64,000 bases of DNA from Sphingomonadales bacterium (GCA_022844405.1 JALHLV010000003.1:142530-206529), one strand, 5' to 3'. Shown: positions 52,027 to 62,111, numbered from the stretch's first letter. Numbers and translations: made by a program. The notes: generated from the letters alone by a model not told the origin.

Positions 52027-52251
52027 TCAGCCGTCGAGCACGATCCGGAGCCGCTCCGGCGTGCCGCCGACGCGCCCGAACTCCAGCGTCAGCGAGCGGT
52101 CGGCGTTCGCGGTCACCGTGAAATCCAGGCTTGCCACGGCGCTGTCGCCGCCGCGGGCGTTCGACAGGGCGAGGCCGGCGCGCAACAGCACCTCCTCCAG
52201 CACCGAGCGGCCCCAGCTTTCCAGATCGGCGGTGTCGCCGCTTGCGGTCAT
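52027..52251 (-). CDS. Hypothetical protein downstream of kinase-like gene
   Basis: This 74-residue protein has a helix (SWGRSVLEEVLLRAGLALSNARGG) and then beta strands (SLDFTVTANADRSLTLEFGRV). I recognise no family. It starts one base after the stop of the kinase-like gene (TGAGATG), so it is translationally coupled and may be its accessory partner. Confidence 0.5.
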   Translation of the reverse strand: MTASGDTADLESWGRSVLEEVLLRAGLALSNARGGDSAVASLDFTVTANADRSLTLEFGRVGGTPERLRIVLDG

Positions 52252-52252
52252 C

Positions 52253-53425
52253 TCATCCTCCGAAGCTGTCCAGGGCCTGATGGTCGTCGATCGCCGCGCA
52301 GATGCGCTCGATCATGGCGAGCGACATGCGCTCGGGCTGCATGTCGGGCAGCATGGGCGGCGGGCACAGGGTGGGCGTCCACATCAGCAGCGCCGTGAAG
52401 GTCTGCTGCCGGTAGGCGCGCAGGGCGTCCGCCCGGCCGATCACGATGCCGAAGCCGTCGCGCACCCGCCGCAGATAGCGGTCGATCAGGTCGTGCTCCC
52501 AGGCCCGCCGGTCCTCGACCGACAGCGCGGCGGTCAGCATATAGGCCACGTCGCGCGCCCACAGGCCACGGCAGACCCGCGCCCAGTCGCTCAGCCCCAT
52601 GGAGCCGTCGCCGGTCACGTACCAGTTGCCCAGATGCACGTCCGAATGGATCACGGTGCGCGGCTGATCACCGTGGGTGGCTGCCGCCCGCGCCGCCGCC
52701 GGCCAGATCTCGTCGCGCCGCGCCATCAGCCGTTCCGGGATGACCGGCGCGGCCTTGGTCAGCGCCTTCTCGTGCCCGTCCTGGATGCCGCTGCGCCGTC
52801 CGGCCTCGAAGAAGGCTTCGTAGGTATTGAGCCATGCCAGCTCATCCGTCGCCGCCGCCTGCCGCAGCGAGCCGTGCAGCGTGGCGAGGGTATCGATCAT
52901 GCCCTCTGCCTGCGCGCGGCCGATGACCGTATCGACCTGGCAGAAGCTGGCGCCCCGTGTGACCGTGAGATCGTCGAACAGATGCAGCGACCGGCCTGAA
53001 TCCGCATCGCGGCCGGAATAGCGGCAGACCGGCGCCTCGATGTCGAGCAACGGCCGGATCTCCCTCAGGAACCGCCCTTCGGACGGCGCGGCCATGCCTG
53101 CCGAAAGCCGCGTCGCCAAGGTGGGCGTCGACTTGGCGAACAGCCGCGCGGGCAGCAAGGCCGCGACGCCGGCAGCATTCCATTCCACCTGGATGCCGCG
53201 CCGGACGCTGGAGCCGTCGTCACCGCCGACGATGCGCACCGTCTCGGCCAGCGCACCAGGCGCCACCTCGGCGAACACGCCCGTCACCCACGGCGCGGTA
53301 ATCGCCTCGGCATGGAACGGCACCGTGCCCGGCCCTGCCTCGGGCCGCGCCATCAGGTCCCACAGCGCATGCGCCGCGATCCGCGCCCGGGTGCGAAGCT
53401 GCCTCGCAGAAGCCTGTGGTTCCAT
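52253..53425 (-). CDS. Aminoglycoside/choline kinase-like phosphotransferase
   Basis: This 390-residue APH/EcKL-type kinase has the ATP-binding N-lobe (VEWNAAGVAALLPARLFAKSTP, Lys about 100), the catalytic loop IHSDVHLGNWYVT (Asp about 250) and the Mg2+ motif LSDWARVCRG (about 270). It is similar in layout to kinases that phosphorylate ecdysteroids or other small alcohols. An alternative ATG at 53434 is possible. Substrate unknown. Confidence 0.8.
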   Translation of the reverse strand: MEPQASARQLRTRARIAAHALWDLMARPEAGPGTVPFHAEAITAPWVTGVFAEVAPGALAETVRIVGGDDGSSVRRGIQVEWNAAGVAALLPARLFAKSTPTLATRLSAGMAAPSEGRFLREIRPLLDIEAPVCRYSGRDADSGRSLHLFDDLTVTRGASFCQVDTVIGRAQAEGMIDTLATLHGSLRQAAATDELAWLNTYEAFFEAGRRSGIQDGHEKALTKAAPVIPERLMARRDEIWPAAARAAATHGDQPRTVIHSDVHLGNWYVTGDGSMGLSDWARVCRGLWARDVAYMLTAALSVEDRRAWEHDLIDRYLRRVRDGFGIVIGRADALRAYRQQTFTALLMWTPTLCPPPMLPDMQPERMSLAMIERICAAIDDHQALDSFGG

Positions 53426-53539
53426 GGCTGCCATTCCCCGTTTTATGCGGGCAAGCGTAGCAACGTCGCAGAGCGGGTGCACGCAGAGTCCACTGTCGGC
53501 CCCATTGCGGACGTTCAGCAGCAAGTACAGATTCAGTGT

Positions 53540-54223
53540 ATGAACGATACTATCCAAGTGAATGAATCGGGGCGCCCCATGATCGTGTTTTTCGACGTTG
53601 ATGGCGTGCTGATCGATGGCTGGCACTCCAAGAGCGCACTGAGAAAACCTTGGGATGAGACGCTGGAGGCCGATCTAGGAGTCGATCGCGCCGCATTCCA
53701 GAAGCTATTCTTCCAAGGCTCTGATGAAGATAAGGAGCAGTCGCCCATGTTCGGCTGCACGGTGGGCCATGTCGACCTTATGGAGGCTTTGGCCGGTGTT
53801 CTTCCGCGCGTTGGCTATGCCGGTAATGTCGAGGATTTCGCGCGTTACTGGTTCGAGAAGGACTCGAACATCAATCGGCAGGTTTTCGACCTTGTGGACA
53901 AGATCAGGCAGAGCGGCGCACGCCTTTATGTCGCTACTGGACAGGAGCACCACCGGGCGCGCTATCTCTGGAACGAGCTTGGCTTTTCCAAGTGGTTCGA
54001 CCGCATCTTCTATAGCGCCGAGATCGGTCATCTGAAAAATGACGTGCGGTTCTTCCAAGCAATAAATCGCGCGCTCGGTATCGACGGCTCGATGAAACCG
54101 CTGTACTTCGACGATCAACCGGAGATCGTCGCACTCGCACGCTCTGCGGGTTGGGAAGGCGCAGCATTCAATTCAGTAGGCGATATCCAGAACCATCCGA
54201 GGCTTCGGCACCTCTGGAATTGA
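53540..54223 (+). CDS. HAD-superfamily hydrolase
   Basis: This 227-residue HAD enzyme has motif I FFDVDGVLIDG (about 17-27), motif II VATGQEH (Thr), a Lys in HLKNDVRFF (motif III) and motif IV YFDDQPEIVALA (Asp-Asp). That is a phosphatase-like HAD with a helical cap. Codon use is less G+C rich than the neighbours. It has a weak ribosome-binding site; ATG at 53579 is an alternative. It precedes the ilvC terminator in convergent orientation. Confidence 0.8.
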   Translation: MNDTIQVNESGRPMIVFFDVDGVLIDGWHSKSALRKPWDETLEADLGVDRAAFQKLFFQGSDEDKEQSPMFGCTVGHVDLMEALAGVLPRVGYAGNVEDFARYWFEKDSNINRQVFDLVDKIRQSGARLYVATGQEHHRARYLWNELGFSKWFDRIFYSAEIGHLKNDVRFFQAINRALGIDGSMKPLYFDDQPEIVALARSAGWEGAAFNSVGDIQNHPRLRHLWN

Positions 54224-54306
54224 GTACCCGGGGATCACCTGGGCGACGACCCGTTGAACTCACTAGCCGACAGTCGGCGCTTGGGTCTGCAAGCTACACA
54301 TCCCCC

Positions 54307-54334
54307 AAACAAAAACCCCCGCCGTTGGGCGGGG
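54307..54334 (-). terminator. Rho-independent terminator of ilvC
   Basis: On the minus strand CCCCGCC (complement of 54328-54334) pairs with GGCGGGG (complement of 54317-54323) around a 4-base loop, followed by TTTTTGTT. This is a typical intrinsic terminator 31 bases after the ilvC stop. Confidence 0.85.
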
Positions 54335-54364
54335 ATTCGTGTCTCGCGGCGCTAGCCGAAAAGC

Positions 54365-55435
<1,071 letters not shown>

Positions 55436-55472
55436 TTAACGTCGTCGCGGCGCATGCGCAAGTTTTAGTGCG

Positions 55473-55985
55473 TCACATGCCGCCCGCGCCGCGCTTGATG
55501 GCGACCACGCCGGTGCGCGACACGTCGACCAGGCCCAGCGGCTTCATCAGCTCGACGAAGGCATCGATCTTTTCCGAACTGCCGGTGATCTCGAAGGTGA
55601 AGCTGTCCGTCGTGGTGTCGAGCACCCGCGCCCGGAACGCGTCCGCAAGACGCAGGCTCTCGACCCTCGGATCGCCCAGGGCGGCGACCTTGACCAGCGC
55701 CAGCTCGCGCTCGACCGCCGGGCCTTCCACGGTCAGGTCCGACACCTTGTGCACCGGGATCAGCCGCTCGAGCTGGGCCTTGATCTGCTCGATCACGGGC
55801 GGCGTGCCGCGCGTCACCACGGTGATACGCGACAGGCCCTCGGCATGGTTCACCTCGGCCACCGTCAGGCTCTCGATGTTGTAGCCGCGGCCCGAGAACA
55901 GGCCGATGACGCGGGCCAGAACGCCGGCCTCGTTGTCGACGAGCACCGCCATGGTGTGCCGTTCGATCGGAAGTTGGGGTCGCAT
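55473..55985 (-). CDS. ilvN: Acetolactate synthase small (regulatory) subunit
   Basis: This 170-residue ACT-domain protein has LVDNEAGVLARVIGLFSGRGYNIESLTV (about 14-41) and RITVVTRGTPPVIEQIKAQLERLIPV. It enables valine feedback control of the large subunit. Start at 55985 gives the usual length of about 170. It is 34 bases downstream of ilvB. Confidence 0.95.
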   Translation of the reverse strand: MRPQLPIERHTMAVLVDNEAGVLARVIGLFSGRGYNIESLTVAEVNHAEGLSRITVVTRGTPPVIEQIKAQLERLIPVHKVSDLTVEGPAVERELALVKVAALGDPRVESLRLADAFRARVLDTTTDSFTFEITGSSEKIDAFVELMKPLGLVDVSRTGVVAIKRGAGGM

Positions 55986-56019
55986 TGGCCGGCCTTTGCT
56001 TGATGGAGCCTTGTTGTCT

Positions 56020-57786
56020 CTAGACGAGCGCCAGGTCGTCGGCGCGCTCGAGGCCCGCGTCCCTGGCATTGAGCAGGATCTCGTTGTGCGCGGCGCCCGA
56101 CGGCACCATGGGGAAGCAGTTCTCCAGCTTCGCCACCTGGCAGTCGACGATCACCGGCTTGCGGATCGCCATCATCTCCTCGATGACGCCGTCGACCTCG
56201 TCAGGCTTGGTGCAGCGCAGCCCGACGCCGTGCATGGCCTCGGCCAGCTTCACGAAATCGGGCAGCGAGTCCGAATAGGAATGGGAATAGCGGCCCTCGT
56301 AGCTGATCTGCTGCCACTGGCGGACCATGCCCATATATTCGTTGTTCAGGATGAACACCTTGATCGGCGCGTCGTGCTGCACGGCCGTGCTGAATTCCTG
56401 GATGTTCATCATCGTCGAGGCCTCACCCGCCACGTCGATGACCAGCGCGTTCGGATGGGCGATCTGGACGCCAACGGCGGCAGGCAGGCCGTAGCCCATG
56501 GTGCCCAGGCCGCCCGAGGTCATCCAGTGGTTCGGCTCCTCGAAGCCGATGAACTGGGCCGCCCACATCTGGTGCTGGCCGACCTCGGTGGTGAAGTAGG
56601 GCTTCAGGTGCTTGGTGAGAGCGTGCAGCCGCTGCAGCGCGTATTGCGGCATGATCACGTCCTTGCTCGGCTCGTATTTCAGGCAGTCCTTGCCGCGCCA
56701 CTGGTCGATCTGCTTCCACCAATCGGCGATCGCCTGCTTGTCGGGACGGTGCACGCCCGCCTTCCAGACCTTGATCATGTCCTCGAGCACATGGCCCGCG
56801 TCGCCGACGATGGCCACGTCCGCATGCACGTTCTTGTTGATGCTCGACCGGTCGATGTCGACGTGGATCTTCTTCGAGTCCGGCGAGAACGCGTTCAGCC
56901 GGCCGGTGATCCGGTCGTCGAAGCGGGCGCCGATGTTGATCATCACGTCGCAGTCATGCATGGCCAGATTGGCCTCGTAGGTGCCGTGCATGCCCAGCAT
57001 GCCCAGCCACTGCGGATCCGATGCCGGATAGGAACCCAGGCCCATCAGCGTCGTGGTGATGGGAAAGCCGGTCATGCGGACGAACTCACGCAGCAGCTGC
57101 GACGCGTTCGGGCCCGAATTGATGACGCCGCCGCCGGTATAGAACACCGGCCGCCTGGCCGAGGCGATCAGCTCGACCGCCTGCCTGATGGCACCCAGAT
57201 CGCCCTTCAACTGCGGCTGGTAGCTGCGGTGCTTGGTCTTGGGCGAGCCGGTATAGACGCCGGTCTCGACCTGGATGTCCTTGGGCATGTCGATGACGAC
57301 CGGGCCCGGACGGCCATTGGTCGCCACGTAGAACGCCTCGTGCATCACCCGGCCGACATCGGCCACGTTCTTGACCAGGTAGTTGTGCTTGGTCGCCGGC
57401 CGTGTGATGCCGACCGTATCGGCTTCCTGGAACGCATCCGATCCGATCAGGTGCGTCGGCACCTGGCCGGTGATGCAGACGATCGGGATCGAATCCATCA
57501 GCGCGTCGACCAGGCCGGTGACCGCGTTGGTCGCGCCCGGGCCCGAGGTGACGAGGACGACGCCCGGCTTGCCGGTCGAGCGGGCATAACCTTCCGCCGC
57601 GTGCACCGCGCCGCCTTCCTGGCGAACCAGGATGTGGCGGATGTGGTTCTGCTTGAACAGCGCGTCATAGATCGGCAGCACGGCGCCGCCCGGATACCCG
57701 AAGATGGTATCGACGCCCTGTTCCTTCAGCGCCCGGATGATCATCTCGGCGCCCGACATCATGTTGCCCTGTGCTTCCGGCGGCAT
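56020..57786 (-). CDS. ilvB: Acetolactate synthase large (catalytic) subunit
   Basis: This 588-residue ThDP enzyme has the catalytic Glu in VRQEGGAVHAAEGYARS (about 60-75), an FAD/interdomain region and a ThDP-binding motif with VIDVAGEASTMMNIQEFST. Most relatives have Asp in place of the Glu of GEA; it is a conservative change. It condenses two pyruvates, or pyruvate with 2-oxobutyrate. Start at 57786 has AGGACAGGG upstream. It is the first of the three ilv genes. Confidence 0.96.
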   Translation of the reverse strand: MPPEAQGNMMSGAEMIIRALKEQGVDTIFGYPGGAVLPIYDALFKQNHIRHILVRQEGGAVHAAEGYARSTGKPGVVLVTSGPGATNAVTGLVDALMDSIPIVCITGQVPTHLIGSDAFQEADTVGITRPATKHNYLVKNVADVGRVMHEAFYVATNGRPGPVVIDMPKDIQVETGVYTGSPKTKHRSYQPQLKGDLGAIRQAVELIASARRPVFYTGGGVINSGPNASQLLREFVRMTGFPITTTLMGLGSYPASDPQWLGMLGMHGTYEANLAMHDCDVMINIGARFDDRITGRLNAFSPDSKKIHVDIDRSSINKNVHADVAIVGDAGHVLEDMIKVWKAGVHRPDKQAIADWWKQIDQWRGKDCLKYEPSKDVIMPQYALQRLHALTKHLKPYFTTEVGQHQMWAAQFIGFEEPNHWMTSGGLGTMGYGLPAAVGVQIAHPNALVIDVAGEASTMMNIQEFSTAVQHDAPIKVFILNNEYMGMVRQWQQISYEGRYSHSYSDSLPDFVKLAEAMHGVGLRCTKPDEVDGVIEEMMAIRKPVIVDCQVAKLENCFPMVPSGAAHNEILLNARDAGLERADDLALV

Positions 57787-57923
57787 GCCCTGTCCTCGTT
57801 CCTGCGCCCACCCGCGATGCGGGTGGCGGTCCACTCGCGGCCCAATAGCATCGTAAGGCAGGCCGCGCAACGCTTTCCCCGCCCCGGTCCGGAGCGAGAG
57901 GCGCGCACCCTAATGATGGTTTA

Positions 57924-58880
57924 TTACGCCGTCAACCCATTATTGGAAATTTTTGAAAAGATCATATCTGCAATTCTTTCCGATTCTTTCTCTTCTATCG
58001 CGCTCCAGTTCCGGCACTGATTGCGGAACCAGGTCATCTGGCGCTTGGCATAGTGCCGCGTCGCAGTCTTGGCGAGGGTTACCGCCTCGTCCATGGCCAG
58101 CTCTCCGGCCAGCGCCGCGCGCAGCTGCGGCACGCCGAGCGCCTTCAGCGCCGTCAGGTTGGGATCGGCCGGCGGCAGCGCCGCCACCTCGTCCAGCGCG
58201 CCCGCCTCCATCATCAGGTCGAAGCGGCGGTCGCAGCGTTCGTAGAGCCAGTCGCGCGGCGGCAGCAGCACGAACTTGCCGACGCCGCCCTGCCGGTCCA
58301 GCGCCGTCAGCGGTCCATCGACGGTCGTCTCCTGCCATATGGAAAGCGATCGTCCGGTGGACCGGATGACTTCCAGCGCCCGCGCGATCCGTTGGCCGTC
58401 GCTCGGTCGCAGCCTTTCAGCCATGACCGGATCCTCCGCCGCGAGTGCCGCGTGGCCCGCCGCGGCGCCCGACGCCAGGACCAGTTCCCTCACCTCGCGG
58501 CGCACGTCGTCGTCGATGGGCGGCACCTCGGACAGGCCGCCGAGCAGGGTCCGGAAATAGAGACCCGTGCCGCCGGTGACGATGGCGGTCCTGCCGCGCG
58601 CCCGGATACCGTCGATCGATGCGCCCGCGAGGTCGACCCAGCGCGCCACCGAGAACGGCTCGGCCACACTGGCGACGCCATAGAGATGATGTGGGACGCG
58701 CGCCCTGTCGTCCCTGCCCGGAGCGGCGCTGAGCAGCGGCAGCTCACGGTACAATTGCATGCTGTCGGCGTTGACGATTTCGCCGCCCAGACGGTGGGCG
58801 AGAACCAGCGAGACCGCGGATTTGCCACTTGCGGTCGGCCCGGCAATGAGAATAACTTGAGGCCGCGTCTCGGGTGTCAT
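57924..58880 (-). CDS. miaA: tRNA dimethylallyltransferase
   Basis: The 318-residue MiaA adds a dimethylallyl group to A37 of tRNAs that read U-starting codons. Motifs are the P-loop LIAGPTASGKSAVSL (about 12-26), VNADSMQLYRELPLLSAAP (tRNA binding, about 36-54) and TGGTGLYFRTLLGGL (about 103-117). The start ATG at 58880 has a GTG one codon before it. It is divergent from the serB region, the usual order in alphaproteobacteria. Confidence 0.95.
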   Translation of the reverse strand: MTPETRPQVILIAGPTASGKSAVSLVLAHRLGGEIVNADSMQLYRELPLLSAAPGRDDRARVPHHLYGVASVAEPFSVARWVDLAGASIDGIRARGRTAIVTGGTGLYFRTLLGGLSEVPPIDDDVRREVRELVLASGAAAGHAALAAEDPVMAERLRPSDGQRIARALEVIRSTGRSLSIWQETTVDGPLTALDRQGGVGKFVLLPPRDWLYERCDRRFDLMMEAGALDEVAALPPADPNLTALKALGVPQLRAALAGELAMDEAVTLAKTATRHYAKRQMTWFRNQCRNWSAIEEKESERIADMIFSKISNNGLTA

Positions 58881-58982
58881 CACACCATACTTCGGTAAAT
58901 ACTGAACGGCGGCAAGCCACTGAAGACGAGAGCAGGGAATCGCTCGGTGGTGCGCGCCGTCTCAAGAGGAGAGGACATCGCA

Positions 58983-59225
58983 ATGTCTAAAACCATGACC
59001 TTCCAGGCCACCCCGGGCATCGCCCGGCTGACGCCCGTGCACCTGGAATTGGTTTCCGCAGCCCTGCTGCGCGCCGGCGCCTCGGGCCTGAAGCCCCGCT
59101 GGATCACCAAGAACGTGCAGGCCGAGTTGCGCTATGGCGGCATCGAGGGCGACAAGGCCATCGAAGTGGCCCATGGCGCGGTGAAGGGTTCCGGTCTCGT
59201 GATCGAGAACAAGCCGGAAGCCTAG
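58983..59225 (+). CDS. Detached N-terminal domain of phosphoserine phosphatase
   Basis: This 80-residue protein is the likely equivalent of the N-terminal domain that is fused to the HAD domain in most alphaproteobacterial SerB proteins. It has a helix LTPVHLELVSAALLRAGASG, then PRWITKNVQAELRY, and a final strand GLVIENKPEA. It stops at TAG, which overlaps the GTG start of serB by one base (TAGTG) in another frame. It could act in trans, or translation may sometimes continue. Assignment is by layout and length only. Confidence 0.6.
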   Translation: MSKTMTFQATPGIARLTPVHLELVSAALLRAGASGLKPRWITKNVQAELRYGGIEGDKAIEVAHGAVKGSGLVIENKPEA

Positions 59226-59863
59226 TGCCGGTCCGCCTGCTGATCGCGGACATGGACTCCACGATCATCGAAAACGAATGCATCGACGAACTGGCTGACG
59301 CCTTCGGCATCAGGGACAAGGTCGCCGCCATCACCGAACGGGCGATGCGCGGCGAACTTGACTTCGAGGCCGCGCTGCGCGAGCGGGTCGGCATGCTCAA
59401 GGGCCTCCCCGAAGGCGCGCTGCAGGACGTCTATGACAGCCGCATCCGCCTGACCAGAGGCGCCCGCGAGATGACCGACGCGCTGCATGCCAAGGGCATC
59501 AAGTGCGTGCTGGTTTCGGGCGGCTTCACCTTCTTCACCAGCCGTATCGCGAAGGCGGCGGGGTTCGACGCCGACCACGCCAACACGCTGGGCGTCGAGG
59601 ACGGCCGCCTCAGCGGCACGATCGCCGAACCGATCCTGGGCGCCGACGCCAAACTCTCGACCATGAAACGCTACGCCGCCGACATGGGCATCGGCCTGAA
59701 CCAGGTCATCGCCATCGGCGACGGCGCCAACGACCTGCCCATGATCCAGGCCGCCGGCTACGGCATCGGCTTCTGCGCCAAGCCGAAGGTGGCGGAAGCG
59801 GCCAAATACCGCATCGACGAGCGCGACCTTACCAAGGTGCTGGATATCGCCGGATTGCGGTAG
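59225..59863 (+). CDS. serB: Phosphoserine phosphatase (catalytic domain)
   Basis: This 212-residue HAD-superfamily phosphatase catalyses the last step of serine synthesis. Motif I is LIADMDSTIIENECIDELAD (catalytic Asp9), then KVAAITERAMRGELDFEAALRERVGMLKG (substrate cap), motif II VSGGFTFF (Ser), Lys in ILGADAKLSTMKRYA (about 143) and motif IV AIGDGANDLPMIQAAG. Usual alphaproteobacterial SerB is near 295 residues, so about 80 N-terminal residues are missing. They are the separate upstream gene. Start is GTG. Confidence 0.92.
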   Translation: MPVRLLIADMDSTIIENECIDELADAFGIRDKVAAITERAMRGELDFEAALRERVGMLKGLPEGALQDVYDSRIRLTRGAREMTDALHAKGIKCVLVSGGFTFFTSRIAKAAGFDADHANTLGVEDGRLSGTIAEPILGADAKLSTMKRYAADMGIGLNQVIAIGDGANDLPMIQAAGYGIGFCAKPKVAEAAKYRIDERDLTKVLDIAGLR

Positions 59864-59870
59864 CGGGTGT

Positions 59871-60296
59871 TCAACGGCGCGTTTGCAAACTGGCGCCTCT
59901 TTCAGTCACTTCCAGGAACAGCGACTTGATCTGGGCGAACAGCCCGGGCGGCAGGAAGCCGTATGCGAACTTGTCCTTCGTCCCTGGGACCAAGGCAAGC
60001 CCGGCAGTGGGCCAGTGGTCAACGTTGTATTCCGACACGATCACCCAGCAGGGCTGATCATCGAGGCCCAGATGGGCCCGGACCTTGGGCGGAATCTGGA
60101 CCGCCTCGGTGTCCTTTCCCGGTGCCGCATGGGTTATGGGCAGCAGAACGACGAAACGGGGTATGACGGAGGGGTCGGAAGCCGCGACGAGGCACGCAGG
60201 CCGCTCCTTGCCATGGAGTTGTCCGGCTGCCGCTTCCCGGTTCCAAAGATAGTCGTAGCGCAAAACCAGGCCGGGCCTTGGATCTGGAAGCGCCAC
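59871..60296 (-). CDS. PemK-type growth-inhibitor toxin
   Basis: This 141-residue protein shows the layout of alphaproteobacterial PemK-like growth inhibitors: GLVLRYDYLWNREAAAGQ, then RPACLVAAS, VVLLPITHAAPGKDTEAVQIPP, CWVIVSEYNVDHWP and FLPPGLFAQIKSLFLE at the C-terminus. PemK/MazF toxins cleave mRNA. The antitoxin lies 9 bases upstream. The start is GTG. It converges with serB, with 7 bases between stops. Confidence 0.75.
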   Translation of the reverse strand: MALPDPRPGLVLRYDYLWNREAAAGQLHGKERPACLVAASDPSVIPRFVVLLPITHAAPGKDTEAVQIPPKVRAHLGLDDQPCWVIVSEYNVDHWPTAGLALVPGTKDKFAYGFLPPGLFAQIKSLFLEVTERGASLQTRR

Positions 60297-60305
60297 TTGA
60301 AAAAC

Positions 60306-60560
60306 TTATTTCAGAAGCTCGTCCAGCGCGGCATGCTCGGGGGCCATCTCAGCCCGGCGTACCGCATCGATCACCACACTCGGCGCCTGATCGGTCGTTG
60401 CGCTACGGCGTGATGCAGCCAGCAACCAGTCATAGTGGTCGGCCGACATCAGTACCAACTCACGCCGGCCATGACGTGTGATCTCGACAGGTTCACGCAT
60501 GGCCTTATGCTGGAAATCGCCAAATTTCCGCTGGAACTGCATCGCTGTCGTCGTCGCCAT
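60306..60560 (-). CDS. Phd/YefM-family antitoxin of the PemK toxin
   Basis: This 84-residue antitoxin has the N-terminal DNA-binding segment AMQFQRKFGDFQHKAMREPVEITRHGRRELVLMSADHYDWLLA, with the Phd/YefM pattern. The C-terminus (VVIDAVRRAEMAPEHAALDELL) would bind the toxin. The ATG at 60560 has GGAGG nine bases upstream. A perfect 33-bp inverted repeat at 60584-60616 just upstream is the operator. Confidence 0.85.
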   Translation of the reverse strand: MATTTAMQFQRKFGDFQHKAMREPVEITRHGRRELVLMSADHYDWLLAASRRSATTDQAPSVVIDAVRRAEMAPEHAALDELLK

Positions 60561-60583
60561 TACCAAGTACCTCCAATAAGCAC

Positions 60584-60616
60584 GACGGATTATATGAATC
60601 CTACGTATAATCCGTC
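60584..60616. promoter_or_regulatory. 33-bp inverted-repeat operator
   Basis: GACGGATTATA (60584-60594) and TATAATCCGTC (60606-60616) are perfect 11-bp inverted arms separated by 11 bases. The right arm holds a TATAAT that could be a -10 for the divergent CMD-family gene, and by symmetry the left arm has TATAAT on the minus strand for the antitoxin gene. One site could thus control both directions. Confidence 0.7.
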
Positions 60617-60642
60617 AAGCCTTCGAACTGGGGAGATCCGCC

Positions 60643-61194
60643 ATGGCCCGCGTCCCGTATCTCGACAAGCACGACCTTCCAGCAGAATACCAGGATCTGC
60701 TGAACCGCGGCATCAATGTCACGCGGGCGCTCGTCCATAGCCCCAAGGCCGCGCGCAAGTTCGCCGCGCTGGGCAACTACATCCGGCACGGCAGCACGCT
60801 GGATTCCCGGCTGAGCGAGATGGCGATCATCCAGGTCGGCTACCTGACCCGGTCGCCCTATGAGTATTCGCATCATGTGAAGATCGGCATGGACATGGGC
60901 GTCAGCGAGGACGACATCCGTGCCATCGCCGACGAGACGGCGGAAAAGCCGTCGACCCTCGATCCGCTGTCGAGCGCCGTGATCCGCGCGGCGCGCGAGA
61001 TGACCACCGACCTGACGATCTCCGACGCCACGTTCCGCCTGTTACAGGACGAACTCGGCACCGAGCGGCTGATCGACCTGATCCTTGCCATCGCCACCTA
61101 TAACGGCGTCGTCCGCATCCTCGGCGCGCTGCAGATCGACGTCGAGGACGACTACCAGATCTATCTGGAGCAGTTCCCGCTGCCCTGTGTCTGA
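60643..61194 (+). CDS. Carboxymuconolactone decarboxylase/AhpD-family protein
   Basis: This 183-residue all-helical protein has the core RLSEMAIIQVGYLTRSPYEYSHHVKIGMDMGVSEDDIRAI (about 54-93). The Cys-x-x-Cys of AhpD is replaced by Ser and Tyr, so it is not a peroxidase of that type. Many alphaproteobacterial members lack the Cys pair. Its promoter may lie in the 33-bp inverted repeat upstream. Function unknown. Confidence 0.82.
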   Translation: MARVPYLDKHDLPAEYQDLLNRGINVTRALVHSPKAARKFAALGNYIRHGSTLDSRLSEMAIIQVGYLTRSPYEYSHHVKIGMDMGVSEDDIRAIADETAEKPSTLDPLSSAVIRAAREMTTDLTISDATFRLLQDELGTERLIDLILAIATYNGVVRILGALQIDVEDDYQIYLEQFPLPCV

Positions 61195-61334
61195 GGTCAA
61201 CCGCATCCGCGCCCGAGCCGGCGTGCTTGACTGCCGCGGCGCGGCCAAAGGCCACCAGGCTTGGTCGGCAACGCCTGACGGTTTACGAACGCGGCGTTTA
61301 TCGCCATTCTGCGGGCCAACCACGGAAAGGCTTC

Positions 61335-61877
61335 ATGTCCACCATCCACCAGATGCGGGTCGAGTTCGACGCCCCGGAAGACCGGCTGCTGATGTCCATC
61401 ATCTCGAAGGACGGCAAGGAGTTCCGCATGCTGCTCACGAGACGTTTCGTGCGCCTGTTGTGGCCCAACCTGCTGAAGCTCGCCGAATCGACGCCCGAGG
61501 CCGCGGCGCAGCAGTCGGACGCGGCGCGCAAAGGCATCGTCCGCTTCCAGCACGAAAAGGCGCTGGCCTCGAGCAAGTTCACCGACAAGTATGACAAGGA
61601 CAAGGTGGTCAGCCAGTATTTCGGCGACGCGCCGGTGCTGATCACCGAGGGCCGCATCAAGCGCATCGACAACCCGAAGGGACCGAACCAGATCGCCTTC
61701 ATGGCCAAGGACGGGCGGCCGGTGACCATGGCGCTCGACGACGTGCTGCTCCACTCCATGGCCCGGCTGATCCGCAATGCCGCCAGGAAGGCCGGCTGGG
61801 ACCTGGATCTGGGCGCCCTCGCTGGCGACACGACAGCCACGAAGGACGGCCAGCCGGTATCGCGGGTGCTGAACTAG
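61335..61877 (+). CDS. Conserved hypothetical protein
   Basis: This 180-residue soluble protein begins STIHQMRVEFDAPEDRLLMSIISKDGKEFRMLLTRRFVRLLWPNLLKL, then a Gln/Ala/Lys-rich helical middle and a beta-rich C-terminus (TMALDDVLLHSMARLIRNAARKAGWDLDL). I recognise no named family, but its start looks like proteins encoded in many alphaproteobacteria. GGAAAGG precedes the ATG. tRNA-Thr follows on the other strand. Confidence 0.65.
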   Translation: MSTIHQMRVEFDAPEDRLLMSIISKDGKEFRMLLTRRFVRLLWPNLLKLAESTPEAAAQQSDAARKGIVRFQHEKALASSKFTDKYDKDKVVSQYFGDAPVLITEGRIKRIDNPKGPNQIAFMAKDGRPVTMALDDVLLHSMARLIRNAARKAGWDLDLGALAGDTTATKDGQPVSRVLN

Positions 61878-61913
61878 CCCCGGCGCCAAACCTCTGGAAC
61901 ATCTGCGGGAAAC

Positions 61914-61988
<75 letters not shown>

Positions 61989-62111
61989 AGCGGGAGGGCT
62001 TATGCCAAGGAAACCGGGCAGGCGCAAGACCTTTTGGCCGCTGGCCGTCCGCGTGGCCGGCCGGCCGGCGCGCCCTGCCCGCCGGCCGTGAAAACACCCG
62101 CTCTCAACTGC

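Noticed and set aside
55906..58020. A 704-codon plus-strand frame opposite ilvB
   Set aside because: It is a His/Arg/Leu-rich shadow of ilvB with no recognisable domain.
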